This document shows positions 54,474-62,583 of a DNA stretch of 64,000 nucleotides, in pieces. Location of the stretch: assembly GCA_029213005.1 (NCBI GenBank), contig JARGPI010000008.1, positions 124,001-188,000 on the forward strand, read 5' to 3'. Below the pieces are notes generated by a model. It ran no database searches, had not been told where the DNA came from, and saw nothing but the letters and a program-made list of their open reading frames with translations. Position 1 is the first letter of the stretch. Every line of letters begins with the position of its first letter. Source of the stretch: Verrucomicrobiales bacterium (GTDB taxonomy: Bacteria > Verrucomicrobiota > Verrucomicrobiia > Verrucomicrobiales > DEV007). The translations under genes and the position numbers were made by a program.

Positions 54474-54815
54474 ATGCCTCTGGTTTCGATCTACACCTCA
54501 GCGACCATTGCTGATTCAGCCCCGATTTTGAAAATAGTAACCGAACGGGCTGCATCAATTCTCGGAAAACCCGAGTCGATTATGATGGTACGGATCGAGG
54601 ATGAGCAAAACATGTCTTTTGGCGGCGCTTCTGACACACCCGCCACCCTTTTCGAGATCGATGGTATCGAACTTTCCGATGAAAAAGCGGAGCCTCTGAC
54701 TTTGGAATGCTGCCGCCTCGCCGGAGAGTTATTCGCAACTTCACAGGACCGTGTTTTCGTGAAACTCACCAATGTTCCGCGCGGTATGTGGGGCGGAAAC
54801 GGCAAGGTCTACTAA
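54474..54815 (+). CDS. MIF-like tautomerase family protein
   Basis: A 113-residue protein of the macrophage migration inhibitory factor fold. The product starts Met-Pro-Leu, so removal of Met exposes the catalytic N-terminal proline (PLVSIYTSATI). ILGKPESIMMVRIEDEQNMSFGG and LTNVPRGMWGGNGKVY match conserved MIF stretches. MIF homologues act as keto-enol tautomerases (phenylpyruvate-like substrates). Sparse in bacteria; here it is 4 bases from the alcohol dehydrogenase, which implies that an enolisable keto compound is an intermediate in the pathway. Confidence 0.88.
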   Translation: MPLVSIYTSATIADSAPILKIVTERAASILGKPESIMMVRIEDEQNMSFGGASDTPATLFEIDGIELSDEKAEPLTLECCRLAGELFATSQDRVFVKLTNVPRGMWGGNGKVY

Positions 54816-54827
54816 CCCGACGAACTA

Positions 54828-56060
54828 TTGAGCGACTATGATCTTATCGTGATCGGAGGAGGTGCCTCCGGTTTTTTCGCAGCCATCACCTGTGCCGAGG
54901 TATCGCCCACTCCCCGGCGCATTCTTATTCTGGAAAAAGCGCCCGAGGTCCTTCAGAAGGTCAAAATTTCAGGCGGCGGACGCTGCAACGTGACTCACGA
55001 TTGTCACGATCCCCGCTTGTTTGTGAGTCATTACCCGCGCGGCCAAAAGACGCTGCCGGGCCCCCTGCATCGCTGGAACGCCGCTGATATGATCAATTGG
55101 CTGGCGGACAAAGGCGTTGCATTGAAAGTCGAGGCCGATGGACGAATCTTCCCGATTACGGACGACTCTCAGACCATCATCGATTGCTTCCATGCCGCGG
55201 CAAGGGACGCCGGGATCGAAATCCGTTGTCGACAGGAAGTTTCTGATGTCACTTTTCGCGACGACCACTTTTCTCTCGAACTCAAGTCCGGTGAAGTGCT
55301 AACGTGTAGCAATCTCCTTGTGGCGACCGGCGGAATCCGGAATCCATCCGGGAAGAAATTTGCCGAAACGTTCGGGCACACCACGCAAGATGCGGCACCT
55401 TCGCTCTTCACTTTTAAAATAACCGATCCCCGGATTGAGGGGCTCGCCGGAATTTCTGTCCCCTTGGGAAAAGCTACGGTCTCCGGCACTAAATTCGAGG
55501 AAATGGGCCCAATTCTCATCACCCACTGGGGGCTGAGCGGACCCGGCATCCTGAAAGTGTCCGCCTGGGGTGCCCGCGAGCTTTACGAGATGAACTATCG
55601 GTTTCAAGCCGTGATCAACTGGGTCGCAAAGGAGACAGAGGATGAAGTGCAACGCCACCTTTCCTCGCTCCGAACCAATCACGGGAAACAAAGTATCTTC
55701 GCCAATCCTCAGTTTTCCATCCCGACCCGGCTTTGGAAGCGCCTCTGCGAAGCTGCGGAAATTTCGCCCGATACCAAATGGGGAAATCTGAGTCGAGTTC
55801 AGTTAAACGCCCTGAAAGGCCAGCTCACCTCATGTGAATTTCAGGTCGAAGGGAAAAGCATGAACAAAGATGAATTTGTGACCTGCGGCGGCGTGAATCT
55901 CAAAGAAGTAAACTTCAAGACCATGGAGAGCAAACTCCAGCCCTGTCTCTTTTTCGCCGGGGAAGTGCTCGATATTGACGGCGTCACCGGCGGATTCAAT
56001 TTCCAGTCAGCGTGGACCACTGGAAGGATCGTCGGCGAAACTATCGGATCCCGGGATTAA
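54828..56060 (+). CDS. HI0933/YhiN-family flavoprotein
   Basis: The 410-residue protein opens with the FAD dinucleotide motif YDLIVIGGGASGFFAAI and the family signature VKISGGGRCNVTHD. VATGGIRNPSGKKFAETFGH and FFAGEVLDIDGVTGGFNFQSAW close the FAD site. Start is TTG, 12 bases after the MIF-like gene. HI0933/YhiN proteins are NAD(P)/FAD oxidoreductases of uncertain function. Last gene of the operon beginning at 50765 or earlier; it converges with the HPt gene by 4 bases. Confidence 0.92.
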   Translation: MSDYDLIVIGGGASGFFAAITCAEVSPTPRRILILEKAPEVLQKVKISGGGRCNVTHDCHDPRLFVSHYPRGQKTLPGPLHRWNAADMINWLADKGVALKVEADGRIFPITDDSQTIIDCFHAAARDAGIEIRCRQEVSDVTFRDDHFSLELKSGEVLTCSNLLVATGGIRNPSGKKFAETFGHTTQDAAPSLFTFKITDPRIEGLAGISVPLGKATVSGTKFEEMGPILITHWGLSGPGILKVSAWGARELYEMNYRFQAVINWVAKETEDEVQRHLSSLRTNHGKQSIFANPQFSIPTRLWKRLCEAAEISPDTKWGNLSRVQLNALKGQLTSCEFQVEGKSMNKDEFVTCGGVNLKEVNFKTMESKLQPCLFFAGEVLDIDGVTGGFNFQSAWTTGRIVGETIGSRD

Positions 56061-56422
56061 CCGGTTTTCTGCAGATTATCGAGAAATCCGAGCAACGCTC
56101 TCTCGAGCCGTTTGACCTCCGCCTCACATTTCAGAAAAGCATTGCGAGCCTCCTCCAAATCGGGAATCCTCGCAAGCCGGTCGAGTTCCGTCGTGGCCCG
56201 AAACGCGCGGGTTCCGAGGTAGTTTCCCACCACACCTTTGAGAAGATGCGCGGCCTGATGCAGTTCAATCGCGTCTCCTTTTTCCAGCGCCAGACGGGCC
56301 CTCTCAAGTAGAGTTCCCGTCTCCGCGGGATACATTTCGATCAATTGTCTCTGCACCTCCGGATTCACAATTTGAGTTCTGAACTCATCGGCATTAAAAA
56401 TATTGCGATCGACATCACTCAT
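56057..56422 (-). CDS. Histidine phosphotransfer (HPt) domain protein
   Basis: A 121-residue single-domain protein with the HPt helix motif HQAAHLLKGVVGNYLGTRAF; His59 is the phosphorylated residue, followed by LKG. The four-helix bundle is complete. HPt proteins relay phosphate between hybrid sensor kinases and response regulators. No kinase or regulator is near, so it is an orphan. Its promoter region is shared with the repeat pair at 56497-56531. Confidence 0.9.
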   Translation of the reverse strand: MSDVDRNIFNADEFRTQIVNPEVQRQLIEMYPAETGTLLERARLALEKGDAIELHQAAHLLKGVVGNYLGTRAFRATTELDRLARIPDLEEARNAFLKCEAEVKRLERALLGFLDNLQKTG

Positions 56423-56496
56423 ACATATTTAGTAGTTTACATTAGGTTCGGAAAAAAAGCATCAGACGAATCGCGGTATGCTTCCTCTATCCAGAC

Positions 56497-56531
56497 TGTA
56501 CAGGGTACGGTTGAAAATTGTACAGGGTACA
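56497..56531. repeat. 22-bp-phased TGTAC repeat, locus E (direct pair)
   Basis: TGTACAGGGTACG (56497-56509, one mismatch) and TGTACAGGGTACA (56519-56531) point the same way and start 22 bases apart. They sit between the HPt gene and the small coiled-coil gene, which run in opposite directions. Confidence 0.85.
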
Positions 56532-56718
56532 ATTGAGTTTTGAGACAATGACAAACTACAGAAATTGACCCGCGCTTCATTTTTCACTAAGCTTACAAGA
56601 TGAGACTCTTCCTCCTGTTAGCGGTGTACTGCGTCGGTTTGGGAATCTTTATGGAAACTCACTCTGGGAACAAAAATCGCCGTCAGGTCGTAGCAAAGAT
56701 TCGGGGAATCCCACTGCA

Positions 56719-56988
56719 ATGCCCTCCCCCGTCGTGCGGGACGCGCTCGAAGCGAAGGCCCGGCAACAGAAAGAAGCCAAAAGGAGAAAAGAGCAAATCT
56801 TCGAAACCCATCAGAAGTCATTGGATAAGTTGCAAGCCCTGCAAATTGAGATGGACCAAAAATTGGCGATACGTGAACAACTGGATGCCGAAATCACTGA
56901 AATTGACCGCGCTGTGTCCTATGCGGACCATTTTGGGAATCCCTTCGATCGAGACTGGATCGAAGGCATCAAACAGAGCCTGAAGTAA
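56719..56988 (+). CDS. Small coiled-coil protein, possibly the end of a frameshifted gene
   Basis: An 89-residue Lys/Glu/Gln-rich helical protein (KARQQKEAKRRKEQIFETHQ, MDQKLAIREQLDAEITEIDR). The region before it, from ATG 56600, encodes in another frame a plausible membrane leader (MRLFLLLAVYCVGLGIF...) of about 40 residues, after which that frame becomes unnatural. The switch coincides with a run of five C near 56728. A single-base change there would join both halves into a ~129-residue membrane-anchored coiled-coil protein. It could be one frameshifted gene, or two signals with the downstream one real. Confidence 0.5.
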   Translation: MPSPVVRDALEAKARQQKEAKRRKEQIFETHQKSLDKLQALQIEMDQKLAIREQLDAEITEIDRAVSYADHFGNPFDRDWIEGIKQSLK

Positions 56989-57046
56989 CCCTTCTTTCGC
57001 CTCCGATCCGGCTTGATTTTCGTCGGGTTAGGAAGTCTGGTTGGGA

Positions 57047-57838
57047 ATGAAGACTCGCGAGGAAAATTTAAGACAGTTTTTCGGTAAAGATGGAAAAACC
57101 GTAATTCTACCCATTGATCACGGCACAGCGATTCCGGTTCCGGGGATGGATGACCCGATCGGGCTGATCGAGGAAACGAGCCCGAACGTCGATGGGTTTG
57201 TGGTCAATTTAGGCTTGGCTCTGGCCGCCCACGAGCAGTTGGAAAACACAGGACTCTGTCTTCGGACCGATTGTTACAAGCCGGTATACGGAGACAATGA
57301 GGACGAAGGTGCCTACCGGATTTACAGCGCGGAACACGCTGAGATGATCGGAGCAAACGCGGTGATGAATATGCTCTACGTCCACCACGGACACGAAGCG
57401 GAAAGCTTTCGTGAGGCGGCTGAATTGATCGGCGAAAGTCTCGATGCCGAAATTCCAGTCATTTTGGAAACCCTGCCTTTTGGTATCGGCCGACCCGACG
57501 ATTACACGCCGGAAAACATCGGTTTTGCGGTGCGCGCCGCAGCGGAACTCGGAGCCGATGTCGTCAAAACCGCTTTCCCGACCAACGGAACGGTCGATGA
57601 CTTCAAAAAAATCGTGAATGGTAGTTTTGTCCCGGTAATCGTGCTGGGTGGAGCTGCGATGGGCGACGACAAAGCGCTCCTCAGCATGGTGAAAATGGCC
57701 ATGGATGCCGGGGCCTCCGGCATCGCGGTAGGGCGCAACGTGTGGCAACACCCTAAACCGAAGTCCATTACCAAGGCACTCCATGCGATCGTTCACGGTG
57801 ACGACAGCGTCGATTCCGCGCTTAAGTTGATGTCCTGA
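57047..57838 (+). CDS. Class I aldolase of the DeoC/FbaB/LsrF group
   Basis: The 263-residue TIM-barrel enzyme has ILPIDHGTAIPVPGMDDPIGLIEE near the start, and the Schiff-base lysine in GADVVKTAFPTNG. FVPVIVLGGAAMGDD, DAGASGIAVGRNVWQHP and the C-terminal KALHAIVHGD are typical of archaeal-type fructose-bisphosphate aldolase and LsrF thiolase/aldolases. Start at ATG 57047; a TTG at 57041 has a better-spaced AGGAAG and is possible. Specific substrate not determinable. Co-directional with a radical SAM gene. Confidence 0.85.
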   Translation: MKTREENLRQFFGKDGKTVILPIDHGTAIPVPGMDDPIGLIEETSPNVDGFVVNLGLALAAHEQLENTGLCLRTDCYKPVYGDNEDEGAYRIYSAEHAEMIGANAVMNMLYVHHGHEAESFREAAELIGESLDAEIPVILETLPFGIGRPDDYTPENIGFAVRAAAELGADVVKTAFPTNGTVDDFKKIVNGSFVPVIVLGGAAMGDDKALLSMVKMAMDAGASGIAVGRNVWQHPKPKSITKALHAIVHGDDSVDSALKLMS

Positions 57839-57929
57839 ACCACCTTAAAATCCCGTGGTTGCGGAGCCCCACCCTTTGCCGAAAGGAGTAAGGTGTGGAA
57901 GTTTTCTGCCGTCCAGATTTCCTAACAAA

Positions 57930-59174
57930 ATGATCATTCCCAGTATCCAATACGGAGCCCGAACGTTTGCCAGCGTCGACAAACGTCATCTCATGAAGTT
58001 TATGTGGAACTTTGGCTACAAAGGGATCCGGTCGGTCAATTTGTTCAAAAAGCGGATGAAACAGGGCGAGTATTTTCCGCCCTTCATCTACATCTCGATC
58101 CTGAACAGCTGTAACCTGCGCTGCCAGGGCTGCTGGGTCGATGTCGATAAGCCTCAGGTGAAAATCGATCTCGAAAACCTGAACAAAATCGTCAACGACG
58201 CCAAAGCTCACGGAAATTCCTTTTTCGGCGTTCTCGGTGGCGAACCGTTTATGCATCCCGATTTGATGGACTTTTTCGCAGCCCATCCGGACTGCTTCTT
58301 TCAAGTGTTCACCAACGGGCAGATGATCACCCAGAAAAAAGCAAAGCAGCTTCGCCAGATCGGAAACGTGACGCCTCTGATCTCAATCGAAGGAACCAAA
58401 GTGGTGGCCAACGAGCGCCGCGGCGGTAAAGACGTGCTCAACCGCACTCTCCGCGGACTGGACGCCTGTTTAGACAACCGCATTTTGACCGGGGTTGCGA
58501 CCAGTCTCTGCCAGACCAATATCGACGATTTACTGACCGAAGACTGGTTGAGGCATTTGATCAAAAAAGGCGTTCACTACGCCTGGTATCACACTTACCG
58601 TCCGGTGGGTCCGCAGATTCACGACGAACTCGCACTCACTCCGGAACAAGCCCGGAAAGTTCGTCAGTTTGTCGTCGATATGAGGGCGAAACTGCCACTC
58701 GGCATCATCGACGCCTATTACGACGGCGAAGGCCGGGCTCTGTGTCCGATGTCGACTGGTATTTCGCATCACATCTCCCCCACCGGGGCGATTGAGCCCT
58801 GTCCGATCATTCAAGTGGCGACCGATAATATCGCGGACAACGATTATTCCATCTACGAAACCCTCACGAAGTCAGAATTTCTCAAAGACTTTCGGGAAAC
58901 CTCAGCCAAACACACCCGTGGCTGCATCGTGTTGGAGCGCCCCGATTTGGTAAAAGCTCTCGCTGAAAAGCACGGGGCTAAGGACACCACGATCCGCAAA
59001 ACCGCGATCGCAGAGCTGGATTCCATGACACCCCGTAACAGTCAGTGGCTTCCCACCGGCGAGGAAATTCCGGAGAAACATCCCGTTTACCGCTGGGCGA
59101 AAAAATACTGGTTCAACGACTTCGGCGCCTACGACGAGTTGGAAAAAGAAAGCGAACTACGGAATCACTCGTGA
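57930..59174 (+). CDS. Radical SAM/SPASM-like protein
   Basis: From ATG 57930 (MIIPSIQYGARTF) the 414-residue product has the iron-sulfur motif SCNLRCQGC (Cys 61, 65 and 68). GVLGGEPFMHPDLMDFF (GGEP motif) follows, and a C-terminal region with cysteines (GRALCPM, IEPCPII, HTRGCIVL) suggests an auxiliary cluster of SPASM type. It does not carry the residues of anaerobic sulfatase-maturating enzymes. Proteins of this shape modify peptides, lipids or sugars. A frame extending to 57855 is not favoured. It overlaps the convergent trmH stop by 18 bases. Confidence 0.85.
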   Translation: MIIPSIQYGARTFASVDKRHLMKFMWNFGYKGIRSVNLFKKRMKQGEYFPPFIYISILNSCNLRCQGCWVDVDKPQVKIDLENLNKIVNDAKAHGNSFFGVLGGEPFMHPDLMDFFAAHPDCFFQVFTNGQMITQKKAKQLRQIGNVTPLISIEGTKVVANERRGGKDVLNRTLRGLDACLDNRILTGVATSLCQTNIDDLLTEDWLRHLIKKGVHYAWYHTYRPVGPQIHDELALTPEQARKVRQFVVDMRAKLPLGIIDAYYDGEGRALCPMSTGISHHISPTGAIEPCPIIQVATDNIADNDYSIYETLTKSEFLKDFRETSAKHTRGCIVLERPDLVKALAEKHGAKDTTIRKTAIAELDSMTPRNSQWLPTGEEIPEKHPVYRWAKKYWFNDFGAYDELEKESELRNHS

Positions 59175-59843
59175 TTCCTTCGAACTGTTACCCTCCCAGT
59201 AATCCGCTTCGAGAAGCTCGTGGCGTCTCACAATCCCGCGATACCACTCGAGGGTAACTTTGGTTTTCTCCTCCTCACTCAAACGCCAATCAAGATCGCT
59301 GTCCCGCAGTCTTTCCACGATCCGGGAAAGTGTCAGGGCCACCGTCACGGAGATATTGTAACTCTGAGTGAAGCCATACATCGGAAGGCAGAGGTAATCA
59401 TCGGCTGCCTCGATCGCTTCAGAAGTGAGCCCCTCCTCCTCCGTCCCGAACAATAACGCGACGGGTTGATCGAGGGGAAGCGTCACCGGATCATACCCCT
59501 CGTAATTCGGCGTCGTCGCCACGATACGGTATCCTTTGGCCCGCAGGGTTTCCAATGCCGAGGACGTTTGATGATAACGATGCATCGTGAGCCATTTTGA
59601 ACTGCCCATCGACACATTATTGTTAGGTCGGTAGCGGTTCCGGTTTTCCACGATATGAACGTCCTGAATTCCGAGGCAGTCACAGTTCCTCAGGCAGGCG
59701 CTGGCGTTGTGAGGCTGATAGATCTCCTCCAACATTATTGTCACATGGCGGGTCCGCTCCTTCACAGCCGCAGCAATCTTATCCTGCTTATTCTCTGTGA
59801 TGTATTGCCGCAAAAATTCTACCAATTCTTCATCAACCGTCAT
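59157..59843 (-). CDS. trmH: tRNA (guanosine-18-2'-O)-methyltransferase
   Basis: The 228-residue SPOUT enzyme has the three motifs of the TrmH family: HNASACLRNCDCLGIQDVH, then VALLFGTEEEGLT, and the trefoil-knot MYGFTQSYNISVTVALTL. It methylates the ribose of G18 in the D loop of tRNAs, using SAM. The C-terminal helix with YRGIVRRHELLEADYW is typical of TrmH proper rather than the rRNA enzyme RlmB. Length is as expected (E. coli 229). Confidence 0.95.
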   Translation of the reverse strand: MTVDEELVEFLRQYITENKQDKIAAAVKERTRHVTIMLEEIYQPHNASACLRNCDCLGIQDVHIVENRNRYRPNNNVSMGSSKWLTMHRYHQTSSALETLRAKGYRIVATTPNYEGYDPVTLPLDQPVALLFGTEEEGLTSEAIEAADDYLCLPMYGFTQSYNISVTVALTLSRIVERLRDSDLDWRLSEEEKTKVTLEWYRGIVRRHELLEADYWEGNSSKESRVIP

Positions 59844-59937
59844 TATCCGGCTATGAATAACACAGCTTAGGCCTGAGTCGAGGTGTTGAGCACTTGAATT
59901 ATCGTTTTGGCGCTGTAAAATTCTTCACAGCTTTATA

Positions 59938-60297
59938 ATGAGTGAAAATAAACCAATCGACGATGAGGATCTGGAAGACATTAAAGAGACCCTGAAAAGG
60001 TGTCCGGAAGGAACCTTTGAGGCGTTGATTGATTTTCGTACTACGGGAAATCGGGAATCCCTCCACAACTTTCTGGTGGGTGTGTTGAAGCGACACGTGG
60101 AGCCGGAATATGTCGGATTACTCGACAACGAACACCTCGCGCTGAGCTTTGCCGACGATCTGGGAATCGACTCGATGACGATGATGGAAGTGGTGATGAT
60201 GGTCGAGGAGTGTCTCGGAATCCACATCGAAAATGAGCAACTGATGGAGATCGAGACTTACGGCGAGCTTGATAAGTATATCGCCGAAAATCTCTAA
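59938..60297 (+). CDS. Acyl carrier protein, extended form
   Basis: A 119-residue acidic carrier protein with the phosphopantetheine site in DDLGIDSMTMMEVV (Ser79). It is longer than the usual ACP (about 78) by a helical N-terminal segment of ~40 residues. It is first in the ACP - dehydratase - ketosynthase set, so it is a dedicated carrier of the pathway that continues to the right. The housekeeping acpP is expected elsewhere. It is divergent from trmH. Confidence 0.88.
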   Translation: MSENKPIDDEDLEDIKETLKRCPEGTFEALIDFRTTGNRESLHNFLVGVLKRHVEPEYVGLLDNEHLALSFADDLGIDSMTMMEVVMMVEECLGIHIENEQLMEIETYGELDKYIAENL

Positions 60298-60317
60298 CCG
60301 GTCCGCTTTCCACCCCG

Positions 60318-60758
60318 ATGCTCAACAGAACCGAGATTTTATCGTCCCTTCCACAGGGGGATCCTTTCGTCTTTATCGACGAAGCAGAAGTGGGAGAAGG
60401 CACCATAACCGGTCACTACACTATCACCGGGGATGAATGTTTTATGCCGGGCCACTTTCCGGGCCGCCCTGTGTTTCCGGCATCGATTCTGGTCGAGGCG
60501 CTGGGTCAGTTGGCCATCGTCTACCTCTATCAGAAATATCACGACCAGGGCTTGGATCTCGAGTCGATCTTTTTTATCAAAAGCGAAGATGTCCAGTGTC
60601 GCCGGAAGTGTTATCCAGGCGACCGGCTCGATATGAAAATCGATGTGAAGCATGTGCGGGAACCGGTCATTACCTTCAAAGGCGAAATCTCTGTCGCCGG
60701 CCAGAACGCCGTCAAATTGTCGGCTCTGATTTTGAGTTTTTCTCTAAACGCGAAGTAA
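60318..60758 (+). CDS. FabZ-like hotdog dehydratase
   Basis: The 146-residue hotdog protein contains MPGHFPGRPVFPASILVEALGQ, with the catalytic pair His46 and Glu60 of FabZ/FabA dehydratases. FIDEAEVGEGTITGHYTITGDE is the usual start of the first strands. It removes water from 3-hydroxyacyl-ACP in the elongation cycle. It starts 20 bases after the ACP gene and 5 bases before the ketosynthase gene. Confidence 0.9.
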   Translation: MLNRTEILSSLPQGDPFVFIDEAEVGEGTITGHYTITGDECFMPGHFPGRPVFPASILVEALGQLAIVYLYQKYHDQGLDLESIFFIKSEDVQCRRKCYPGDRLDMKIDVKHVREPVITFKGEISVAGQNAVKLSALILSFSLNAK

Positions 60759-60763
60759 AATAA

Positions 60764-62026
60764 ATGAATCAGGTCGTTGTCACAGGTTTGGGGTTTATCT
60801 CCAGCATCGGGAACTCCAAATCGGAAGTCACAGAAAGTCTCAAAACATTGACTCATGGATTTGCCCCATTCCCCCATTTGGAAGGCGAAGATAGTCCGGT
60901 GCAACTATATGGATCGATCAAGGAGTTCGATACCTCCAGTACCGATCCTGAAGACTGGGTTTACCCGGAACGCTTCAAGATCAAGCGGCAACTTAGGCGG
61001 ACCATGTCACCGAATGTCCTCTTTGCTCACTGCGCCGCGCTCGACGCGATTTCCGATGCCGGACTGACTCTGGATGACATCTCCAATCCGGAAACAGGGC
61101 TTTATAGTGCTTCCGCCGGTTCAGCCGCATTTCAGTCCGCTCAGATGACGATTTTAAATAGCAAAGGGGTCAAGCGACTCTCCCCTTTTGCGGTCGTTAA
61201 TTCAACCGTGGGAACGATCAATTTCAATCTGGTTGCGTCGTTGAAAATCAAAGGAGCGGTCTGTGGGCTGGCGTCGGCCTGCGCCTCGTCCGCTCACGCT
61301 CTCGGCTTTGCTTTTGATGAAATTCGCTCGGGTAGACAGGAGCGAATGCTGGTAATTGGCGCTGAAGACGGTGATCGGGCATCGATCCTGCCGTTTGCCG
61401 CGATGCGGGCCCTGAGCCCGAAATCTGATCCGCGCGAAGCGTCATGTCCATTTGATGTGAAACGCTCCGGTTTTGTCGGGACGGGAGGCGCTGCTGCTTT
61501 GATTCTCGAATCCAGAGAAGCTGCGGAAGCGAGAAAAGCGGAAATTTACGCCGAATTCTCCGGTTGGGGCCAGGCCGCTGATGGTTACAATCCGGCGATG
61601 TCACACCCCGAAGGCGAGGGTCTCGCGAGATCGATGAACCTCGCGTTAAAAGTATGCGACCTGAGTCCGGCCGACATCGACTATGTTAATGCCCACGGAA
61701 CATCGACCCCGGTTGGCGACCTCTCCGAAGTTCGCGCTCTGAAAACAGTATTTGGAGAAGACAAAGGGAGACCGGAGATCAGTAGCACCAAAGCGCTAAC
61801 CGGACACGGTCTCTCGATGGCCGGTGCACTGGAAGCAGGGATCTGCTGCCTCGCAATTAAAGAAAGCTTCACTCCCGGCTCTGCCCATATCACAAAACTG
61901 GTAGAGGAAGCCGAGAGCTTAAACATTATCCGCGAGACTAAAGATTCAGGTCCGGGGACGGCTCTAAGTAGTAGTTCCGGATTCGGCGGCGCCAACGTCT
62001 CGCTGATCTTCAGGAAGGATTCTTGA
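60764..62026 (+). CDS. Beta-ketoacyl-ACP synthase II-like
   Basis: A 420-residue thiolase-fold condensing enzyme. The catalytic triad is clear: Cys in GLASACASSAHALGFA (near 174), His in VNAHGTSTPVGDLSE (near 310) and His in STKALTGHGLSMAGALE (near 347). This is FabF type. The position after ACP and FabZ suggests it serves a specific acyl chain rather than housekeeping synthesis; no FabG, FabI or FabD is adjacent. The C-terminus overlaps the small minus-strand gene at 62010 by 17 bases. Confidence 0.92.
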   Translation: MNQVVVTGLGFISSIGNSKSEVTESLKTLTHGFAPFPHLEGEDSPVQLYGSIKEFDTSSTDPEDWVYPERFKIKRQLRRTMSPNVLFAHCAALDAISDAGLTLDDISNPETGLYSASAGSAAFQSAQMTILNSKGVKRLSPFAVVNSTVGTINFNLVASLKIKGAVCGLASACASSAHALGFAFDEIRSGRQERMLVIGAEDGDRASILPFAAMRALSPKSDPREASCPFDVKRSGFVGTGGAAALILESREAAEARKAEIYAEFSGWGQAADGYNPAMSHPEGEGLARSMNLALKVCDLSPADIDYVNAHGTSTPVGDLSEVRALKTVFGEDKGRPEISSTKALTGHGLSMAGALEAGICCLAIKESFTPGSAHITKLVEEAESLNIIRETKDSGPGTALSSSSGFGGANVSLIFRKDS

Positions 62027-62216
62027 TCTCTTTCCGTTCGAGATATTCATAAAGTTCGTTTTGCGACATCTTCTCGAACAATTCTTTAGCGAGTCCTTTC
62101 AGCTCCTTCGGCGGAATTTTGCCTTCCTGCGCTTTGATGGCGTCGCGGATTGCCACAATTTCGTCAGCAGTATCCGGAGTTGACGACTTGGAAGTTTCTA
62201 AAGGGTCTGATTTCAT
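62010..62216 (-). CDS. Small hypothetical protein
   Basis: A 68-residue charged helical protein (IVAIRDAIKAQEGKIPPKELKGL, ELFEKMSQNELYEYLERKEI) with no cysteine, membrane helix or known motif. It overlaps the ketosynthase end tail to tail. Composition looks protein-like, and a ribosome context is weak. A helix pair that binds another protein is possible; nothing more can be said. Confidence 0.5.
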   Translation of the reverse strand: MKSDPLETSKSSTPDTADEIVAIRDAIKAQEGKIPPKELKGLAKELFEKMSQNELYEYLERKEIKNPS

Positions 62217-62392
62217 AACTCTAGTTAATCAGCTAGGTCCGTGCCGCCGCAGAATACGGTATTTACCGCTGGATGGAGCGCTACACTTTGCAAGCTGCAA
62301 AGCATTCCCCTGCAATTTGACTGCTGGATTTGCGGCGAGAATGGAAGATCCCTCATTCCACGGCAGGCATGGATGATGCAAATCGGGACCCT

Positions 62393-62581
62393 ATGTCCAC
62401 AGAAGGAAAAAACCAAACCACGATACTTGCCGTTTCCATGATTGCGATCGTCGCGATTCTTGCCGCGATCTTTTTGGTGATATACAAAGAAAATCAAAAA
62501 ACTCCGGCGGAAAAAGCAGGCGATGCCATCGGTAACGCGATCGAAGAAGTGTCAGACGCCGTCAAGGATGCCCGGAACTGA
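62393..62581 (+). CDS. Small single-pass membrane protein
   Basis: From ATG 62393 (MSTEGKNQTTILAVSM) the 62-residue protein has one membrane helix (about residues 9-31) and a short charged tail predicted helical (AEKAGDAIGNAIEEVSDAVKDARN). The longer frame to 62330 adds non-family sequence. Function unknown. The tail resembles the helical stalk of the lipoprotein at 46831, a common low-complexity pattern. It lies 2 bases from the end of the convergent FAD reductase. Confidence 0.5.
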   Translation: MSTEGKNQTTILAVSMIAIVAILAAIFLVIYKENQKTPAEKAGDAIGNAIEEVSDAVKDARN

Positions 62582-62583
62582 AT

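Noticed and set aside
57930..59174. Radical SAM protein as anaerobic sulfatase-maturating enzyme
   Set aside because: The CxxxCxxC context (SCNLRCQGC) and the flanking sequence do not match that family, and it is not near a sulfatase gene.
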